Of a stretch of 39,112 bases of DNA, positions 33,914 to 39,112 are shown one piece after another. Origin of the DNA: Flavobacterium sp. UGB4466. Its GTDB lineage: Bacteria > Bacteroidota > Bacteroidia > Flavobacteriales > Flavobacteriaceae. Both the position numbers and the translations under genes were made by a program. The notes below the pieces were generated by a model. It was not told the DNA's origin. It was given only the letters and a program-made list of their open reading frames with translations, and did no database searches. How positions within the stretch are numbered: position 1 is the first letter of the stretch; each line of letters opens with the position of its first letter. The stretch spans positions 1 to 39,112 of the forward strand of contig NZ_CAGKLC010000043.1 in assembly GCF_903469665.1 (NCBI RefSeq), written 5' to 3'.

Positions 33914-36787
33914 ATGAAAAAAACTTTACTATGGATCACATTTTTGTGGTCTGTGGCTACTTTTGCCCAAATGCAAACAGTAAGCCACTCTGTAAGTCCA
34001 TCAACTTTTGAAGAGACTACACCCATTACCATCACCATTAAGGGTACAAGTGTTGATGAAAGTAGCTGGGGAATTACCGACCATTCCTTGTACATGTGGG
34101 CATGGGCTTTTGATACCAACGATACTGCTCAGAAGGGAAGTCCGGATAATGGTTCCTGGGATGCTTCAAGCGAGGCGAGCAGGTTTACCTATAATCCGGG
34201 TACAGACACGTATACCAAAACCATTACACCAACAGTTTATTATAACACCACAGGGATTGGAAGAATTGGGTTTTTAATAAAAGCCAAAAATGGAAATGGC
34301 GATAAAAAATCGCAGGATATTTTAGTAGAAGTAGGCAGCTTTCAGGTCACTTTGACTTCGCCTATAGAAAACAGTGCATCAATTATAACAGCGGGAGCTA
34401 ATTTTGATATTGCAGTTACCAATACAAACGGTGCAGCAAGTTATTCCTTAAAGGCAAACGGAACGGTGATTAATACCAACCCAAGTACCGCAACTTATTC
34501 CTATTCTCATATTGGGGTTACCAACAATCAGAGTTACGAATTGAGTATCACTCAGGCCGGAACCACGATAGTAAAAAAGTTTTCGGTTGTGGTAAATCCG
34601 AATACGGTTTTAGAAGCAATGCCAGCGGGCTTGACAGACGGAATAAACTACAATCAGACCGATGCCACAAAAGCAACTTTGGTTTTGGATGCACCCTTAA
34701 AAGACTTTGTTTACGTTGCAGGAAGCTTCAATAACTGGCTGCCAACTTTGGCTTATGCTATGAAAAAAGACCCTGCTTCGGGCAAATTTTGGCTGGAATT
34801 AACGGGTTTGGTTTCAGGTGCCAATAATACCTATCAATATTGGGTGGTAGATACTACGCCACTGGCGAATTCTCCATCTTTGGTAAAAACGGCCGATCCG
34901 TATTCCACTTTAGTGTTATCACCTTTCGATGATTCTTCTATTCCTGCAACTTCTTATCCCAACATGCCTGTTTATCCGGCAGGACAGAACTTTGAGGTTA
35001 CCGTTCTAAAAACCGGACAAACACCCTACAATTGGCAGGTATCCAATTTCGTAAAACCCGAAAAAGAAAAGTTAGTAGTTTACGAAGTTTTGGTTCGTGA
35101 TTTTGATGCAGCCAGAAACTATCAAAGTCTGATAGATCGGATCGATTATTTCAAAAACCTTAAAATTAACGCCATCGAATTAATGCCGGTAATGGAGTTT
35201 GAAGGCAATGAAAGCTGGGGATATAATACCTCGTTTCACATGGCTTTGGATAAATTTTACGGGACTTCGGATAAATTAAAAGAGTTTATTGATTTATGTC
35301 ATCAAAACGGAATTGCAGTAATTCTGGATGTTGCTCTAAATCATGCTTTCGGAAGAAATCCTATGGTGAGAATGTGGATGAATGATCCGGATGGTGACGG
35401 TTTTGGCTCGCCAACTGCCGAGAATCCCTATTTTAATACAGTGGCTAAACATGCGTACAATGTGGGGGAAGATTTTAACCACCAGTTGCCAAAAACGCAG
35501 AACTATGTTGATCGTGTTATCAAACAATGGATTGAAGAATATAAAATTGACGGTTTCCGTTGGGATTTAACCAAAGGTTTTACGCAAAATTGTACGGCTT
35601 CTGATGGAGCATGTACGGATGCCTATCAACAGGACAGAGTAGACGTATTAAAAAAGTATGCTGATTATTCATGGAGTTTGGATCCTACACATTATACAAT
35701 TTTCGAACACCTGGGCTCAGATACTGAGGAAAAAGAATGGGCTAATTACAGAATTGCTGAGACACCGTCTAAAGGAGTAATGATGTGGGGGAAAATGACA
35801 GGACCTTACAACCAATTGTCAATGGGCTACGCAAGCGAGAGTAATATTTCAAGGATGTCAAGCGGGAATCATGGTTTTACCGCAAACCGATTAATGGGAT
35901 ATGCTGAAAGTCACGATGAAGAACGTTTGATGTATAAAAACATACAATATGGAAATTCAGGAGTAGGGTATAATGTAAAAACGTTAAACACTGCATTGTC
36001 CAGAATGTCGGCAATTGGGGCCGTTTCATTATTAGTTCCGGGACCAAAAATGATCTGGCATTTTGGAGAATTAGGATGGGAGAATTCTATTTTTACCTGT
36101 AATGATAATTCAGTCAATACTGATTTTGATGCCACTGGAGGCGATTGTAAACTCGATACAAAACCACAGCCTCAATGGGTTAGTAATTGGCTGGGTAATT
36201 CGGCACGCAGTAAAATTTACAACGACTGGGCAAAGATGATTACCTTGAAAATAAAAGAGCCTGTGTTTTTGGGAACTCCTGTAATTGCAAATACAAATTC
36301 ATTATCAGTGAACATTAAAATGACCAATCCGGCCTTGTCTTCAACCCAGTTAAAGGATGTTTTGATAGTGGCAAATTTTGATGTTACAACACAAAATGTT
36401 CCAACAGGTTTTCAATATACGGGTACCTGGTATAATTTGATGGACAATACTACTATTAATGTTACTGACGTAAATGCTCCCTTAAATCTTCCTGCCGGAG
36501 AGTATAGAATTTATGGTAACAAAGTAGCAAATTTAGCCATTACGGATTTTGAAAAAGGAAGTGCAGTTCATCTGTATCCGAACCCGGTTATAGATTATTT
36601 TACTTTAAATGTAGCAGTGTCAAAAGTTCAGGTATATGCAGTTTCCGGTCAATTAGTGAAAAGCTTTAATGCGAAAGGAAATAGGGATTCTCAGTATGCT
36701 GTAAACGATTTGAAAACAGGTTTATATCTTGTGAAAGCAGTTGATGAGAATGGGCATACTCAGGTAATGAAGTTTATTAAAAAATAA
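33914..36787 (+). CDS. secreted GH13 alpha-amylase with T9SS sorting tail
   Basis: 957 residues. It has a signal peptide (1-19), a first beta module (20-145) carrying Trp-rich segments, a second Ig-like part (146-230), and a CBM48-like module (255-345: FVYVAGSFNNWLP; YQYWVVD). A GH13 barrel follows from about 385 with LDVALNH (region I), GFRWDLTKG with nucleophile D551, TIFEHLGS with acid E598 and YAESHDEER with D668. The C-terminus (about 885-957: VHLYPNPVIDYFTLNV, then LKTGLYLVKA) is a type A T9SS sorting domain, so the enzyme is exported or attached by the type IX system. It replaces the lipoprotein amylase SusG in role. No promoter was found before it; transcription may pass the upstream terminator. 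Confidence 0.92.
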   Translation: MKKTLLWITFLWSVATFAQMQTVSHSVSPSTFEETTPITITIKGTSVDESSWGITDHSLYMWAWAFDTNDTAQKGSPDNGSWDASSEASRFTYNPGTDTYTKTITPTVYYNTTGIGRIGFLIKAKNGNGDKKSQDILVEVGSFQVTLTSPIENSASIITAGANFDIAVTNTNGAASYSLKANGTVINTNPSTATYSYSHIGVTNNQSYELSITQAGTTIVKKFSVVVNPNTVLEAMPAGLTDGINYNQTDATKATLVLDAPLKDFVYVAGSFNNWLPTLAYAMKKDPASGKFWLELTGLVSGANNTYQYWVVDTTPLANSPSLVKTADPYSTLVLSPFDDSSIPATSYPNMPVYPAGQNFEVTVLKTGQTPYNWQVSNFVKPEKEKLVVYEVLVRDFDAARNYQSLIDRIDYFKNLKINAIELMPVMEFEGNESWGYNTSFHMALDKFYGTSDKLKEFIDLCHQNGIAVILDVALNHAFGRNPMVRMWMNDPDGDGFGSPTAENPYFNTVAKHAYNVGEDFNHQLPKTQNYVDRVIKQWIEEYKIDGFRWDLTKGFTQNCTASDGACTDAYQQDRVDVLKKYADYSWSLDPTHYTIFEHLGSDTEEKEWANYRIAETPSKGVMMWGKMTGPYNQLSMGYASESNISRMSSGNHGFTANRLMGYAESHDEERLMYKNIQYGNSGVGYNVKTLNTALSRMSAIGAVSLLVPGPKMIWHFGELGWENSIFTCNDNSVNTDFDATGGDCKLDTKPQPQWVSNWLGNSARSKIYNDWAKMITLKIKEPVFLGTPVIANTNSLSVNIKMTNPALSSTQLKDVLIVANFDVTTQNVPTGFQYTGTWYNLMDNTTINVTDVNAPLNLPAGEYRIYGNKVANLAITDFEKGSAVHLYPNPVIDYFTLNVAVSKVQVYAVSGQLVKSFNAKGNRDSQYAVNDLKTGLYLVKAVDENGHTQVMKFIKK

Positions 36788-36851
36788 TTTATCGAAATAA
36801 ATAGAAAAATAGAACTGACAGGTAAAAGATTTTTGGTTTTGTTAGTGGTGA

Positions 36852-36890
36852 GAAAGGACTGTCTGTTTTTAGACAGTCCTTTCGTTTTTT
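36852..36890 (+). terminator. rho-independent terminator after the amylase gene
   Basis: GAAAGGACTGTCT and AGACAGTCCTTTC make a perfect 13-bp stem with a 6-nt loop, followed by GTTTTTT. Its T run touches the stop codon of the convergent small membrane gene. Confidence 0.92.
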
Positions 36891-37122
36891 ATGATCTTTT
36901 TATTTTAGTATTGTATTCTCCTGCTACAGCAAAATAGCCAAAAGTGCCTAACCCTAAAACAATTAATGGAGTGAGAATGAAAAGAATAATGATTCCGAAT
37001 ACAAGATCGTCTTGTTTGTCTGAAAGCAGTTTAGGTAAGCCAAATTCGAAAATGCAAAAATAAGTCGATGCGATTGCCAGTATAATCCACAGTACACCTA
37101 AAGCTTGTTTGATTGAATTCAT
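36889..37122 (-). CDS. small two-helix membrane protein (DUF6814-like)
   Basis: 77 residues from the ATG at 37122 (MNSIKQALGVLWI). It has two membrane helices (about 8-28 and 43-66) separated by a short loop (LPKLLSDKQDDLVFG). Similar small flavobacterial proteins lie next to MHS-family transporters and are annotated DUF6814. It starts ten bases after the transporter stop, so it is probably a transporter accessory; this role is inferred from position only. The longer frame to 37179 overlaps the transporter gene and is rejected. Confidence 0.7.
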   Translation of the reverse strand: MNSIKQALGVLWIILAIASTYFCIFEFGLPKLLSDKQDDLVFGIIILFILTPLIVLGLGTFGYFAVAGEYNTKIKRS

Positions 37123-37132
37123 AAATAGTATA

Positions 37133-38629
37133 TTAAAGGTGATTTGTTTGATTTTTATTGTCGATGTAAACCATTCCAATTACAAAACAAACCGAGGCTA
37201 TAATAATTGGGTACCAAAGCCCGTCAAGATAAAAATCATCTTTTCCGGCAGCTTTAGCATGAGTTACAAAATAAGTTGAAATTGCCGGGAGTAGTCCGCC
37301 AAAAATTCCGTTCCCTACATGATAAGGAAGTGACATCGAAGTATATCTGATTTTAGTTGGAAACAGTTCCACTAAAAACGCTGCAATTGGGCCATAAACC
37401 ATGGTAACAAATAAAACCTGAATGAAAACTAAGAAAATTAAAGCCCATTCATCATTAGAATTGATATTGATAACAACACTGCTTTGAGATTCTTTTTCAT
37501 CAGCAAAGTTTGTTTTCTTTTCTGTATACGTAGTTCCGTCCGTATAGGTTTTTGAAATCGTGGTAATGGTTTGATTTTCTTTAAAAACAGCTGTATTTGT
37601 AGTTGTTTTCTCCGCTATTTCTGTCTTGTGCTTTAGGTCGGTTGTGTTGTACATCTTTTTGTAAATAGGTCTGTAAAACAAAATAGCGAGCAGCATTCCT
37701 CCCATCATAATATGTTTTCGTCCTATTTTATCACTCAGCCATCCGAAAAAAATAAAGAATGGTGTTCCGAATAACAATGCGATTCCCAGTAATTCATCTA
37801 CTTGTGAGGAATTAATATTCATCACTGTTTTCATAAAACTCATGGCATAAAACTGTCCGGTATACCAAACCACACCTTGCCCCATAGTAGCTCCGAATAA
37901 TGCGAGTAAAACAAATTTCAGGTTATATCGATTCCCGAAACTTTCTTTTAAAGGATTGGTACTTGTTGTTCCTTCTTTTTTAGCTTTGGCAAATACAGGA
38001 GATTCATCCATGTTTTTACGAATCAAATAGGAGATTCCGATCATCACAATAGAAACCCAAAACGGAACACGCCATCCCCAGGAATCAAAATCTTCGGGCG
38101 AAAGAATGTTTTTTGTGGCTAATATTACCATTAGTGAAATAAACAAGCCAACGGTTGCTGTCGTTTGAATCCACGAAGTCCAATATCCCTTTTGCCCCGC
38201 AGGAGCGTGTTCTGCCACATAAGTAGCTGCTCCTCCATATTCGCCTCCAAGAGCGAGACCCTGAAGTAAGCGAAGGATTAAAACCAATAAAGGAGCTAAA
38301 AAACCAATTGTTTCATAACTCGGAATACAGCCAATTAAAAAAGTAGAGCCCCCCATTAATAAGAGGGTAGCCATAAAAGTGTATTTGCGGCCAATGATAT
38401 CACCAAGTCTTCCGAAAAACAATGCTCCAAAAGGCCGTACTACAAATCCGGCAGCAAAAGTGGCTAAAGTCGATAAGAATGCGGCAGTAGGATTGTCACT
38501 GGGGAAGAATTTGGTTGAGATGACCACCGCTAAACTACCGAAAATATAAAAATCATACCATTCAATCATGGTTCCCATTGACGATGCCGAAATTACTTTC
38601 CAGATGCCCTTTGTAGCGGTATTGCTCAT
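37133..38629 (-). CDS. MHS-family MFS metabolite:H+ symporter
   Basis: 498 residues and twelve membrane helices. MIEWYDFYIFGSLA in the first helix and FFGRLGDIIGRKYTF near 71-85 (motif A) are those of the ProP/KgtP/ShiA group, as is RLLQGLALGGEYGGAATYVAEHAP near 120-143. Substrates of the group include proline, betaine, alpha-ketoglutarate, citrate and shikimate; the sequence does not choose among them. Unusually, residues about 320-394 form a hydrophilic Thr/Lys/Glu-rich stretch between two C-terminal helices, a loop not found in the E. coli members. It is co-oriented with the small membrane gene downstream. Confidence 0.88.
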   Translation of the reverse strand: MSNTATKGIWKVISASSMGTMIEWYDFYIFGSLAVVISTKFFPSDNPTAAFLSTLATFAAGFVVRPFGALFFGRLGDIIGRKYTFMATLLLMGGSTFLIGCIPSYETIGFLAPLLVLILRLLQGLALGGEYGGAATYVAEHAPAGQKGYWTSWIQTTATVGLFISLMVILATKNILSPEDFDSWGWRVPFWVSIVMIGISYLIRKNMDESPVFAKAKKEGTTSTNPLKESFGNRYNLKFVLLALFGATMGQGVVWYTGQFYAMSFMKTVMNINSSQVDELLGIALLFGTPFFIFFGWLSDKIGRKHIMMGGMLLAILFYRPIYKKMYNTTDLKHKTEIAEKTTTNTAVFKENQTITTISKTYTDGTTYTEKKTNFADEKESQSSVVININSNDEWALIFLVFIQVLFVTMVYGPIAAFLVELFPTKIRYTSMSLPYHVGNGIFGGLLPAISTYFVTHAKAAGKDDFYLDGLWYPIIIASVCFVIGMVYIDNKNQTNHL

Positions 38630-39112
38630 AAGCTGACTTTGTGTACTTGATGGTGAATAAAAGTATAAAGTGTTATTTCGCGAATATATAAGATATTTTT
38701 TTATTTATTTAATGATTTTTTAACAAAAAGATAATATTTGAAAATTGTTTGTTTCTAAGGTAAAATAGTTATGAATCAAGAACAAAATTTGGGAAGAAAA
38801 GGGTTGAATGTCCGAAAAAAGACAGCATCGTACACAGCACTATGAACTGGATTAAGGCACAGAATTACCCTGAAAGGGCAAAAATGAATCATAAGCGATA
38901 GTATTATCTTTTGGTAAATAACACCTAAATTCCGTGTCATCCGTGTGCCGTTTTTAACCGTAATGTGCACGAAGGATTATGCAAGGAACGAAAAGTCTAA
39001 TAGGAACGAAAAAAGTTTGTGTTAGAATGTTTAACGGATCAGGTTCAAAAGTTGGGGATTAAGCAAAAAGATTAGATAATCTGAACAAGAAAAAATCTAT
39101 ATTGCTCACTCC
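38630..39112. other. gene-free region with palindrome and repeat fragment
   Basis: I see no convincing gene here; the longest ORF (38776-38970, minus) has unlikely composition and spans a repeat-like stretch. TATTTCGCGAATATA at 38674-38688 is a near-perfect palindrome with central CGCG upstream of the transporter gene and may be a regulator site. tccgtgtcatccgtgtgccg at 38931-38950 has an internal direct repeat of ccgtgt and looks like a dispersed-repeat fragment. Confidence 0.5.

Noticed and set aside
38776..38970. 64-residue minus-strand ORF near the window end
   Set aside because: Its composition is unlike a protein of this genome (many Cys, Phe and Val without pattern), it overlaps a repeat-like segment and has no promoter or homologous feature I recognise.

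Overview
The window looks like a chromosome segment of a Flavobacterium-type member of the Bacteroidota. The evidence is AT-rich DNA, a type IX secretion (T9SS) C-terminal tail, SusC/SusD outer-membrane genes, TAnnTTTG-type promoter boxes, almost no Shine-Dalgarno sequences, and a mevalonate-pathway cluster next to a UbiA-type prenyltransferase. No rRNA, tRNA, CRISPR array, phage or complete transposon was recognised.

Layout. (1) 1-7.2 kb: housekeeping and membrane genes. These are a partial GxxExxY protein, hemW, ruvC (TTG start), an unknown acidic protein, a flippase-like membrane protein translationally coupled to a family 2 glycosyltransferase, a TonB-C-like lipoprotein, a small exported protein, DUF456 and DUF937. 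(2) 7.2-12.3 kb, minus strand: an S4 pseudouridine synthase and an isoprenoid cluster running mvaD, antitoxin, toxin, mevalonate kinase, truncated DUF502-like fragment, UbiA prenyltransferase. A type II toxin-antitoxin pair sits inside this cluster with gaps of only a few bases on the toxin side. (3) 12.4-17.9 kb: TspO, a TPR membrane protein, two tandem paralogues with carboxypeptidase-regulatory-like domains, a BaiN/HI0933-type flavoprotein and a glycerophosphodiesterase, separated by several palindromic repeats. (4) 17.9-36.8 kb: a starch/maltodextrin utilisation locus. (5) 36.9-39.1 kb: an MHS-family transporter with a small membrane partner, then about 480 bp with no convincing gene.

How the starch locus should work (inference from families). 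A T9SS-secreted GH13 enzyme (33914-36787) cuts starch outside the cell. SusE binds it, and SusC/SusD take oligosaccharides across the outer membrane. A periplasmic cyclomaltodextrinase/neopullulanase-like GH13 and a GH97 alpha-glucosidase (SusB-like) process them. An SLC45/GPH-like MFS carrier brings maltose or short dextrins into the cytoplasm. There a GH65 maltose phosphorylase and beta-phosphoglucomutase convert maltose to glucose and glucose-6-phosphate. A LacI-type repressor is encoded between the two divergent arms. Candidate operator sequences, including an 18-nt element shared at 17/18 positions, lie upstream of both susC and the MFS gene.

The most unusual feature is the load of short dispersed repeats: palindromic 60-bp elements, a 57-bp tandem REP-like array, and AT-rich 'aattagataat' and 'tttcaaatttc' elements. 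At least two of these have apparently entered coding sequences in frame (hemW, glycosyltransferase).
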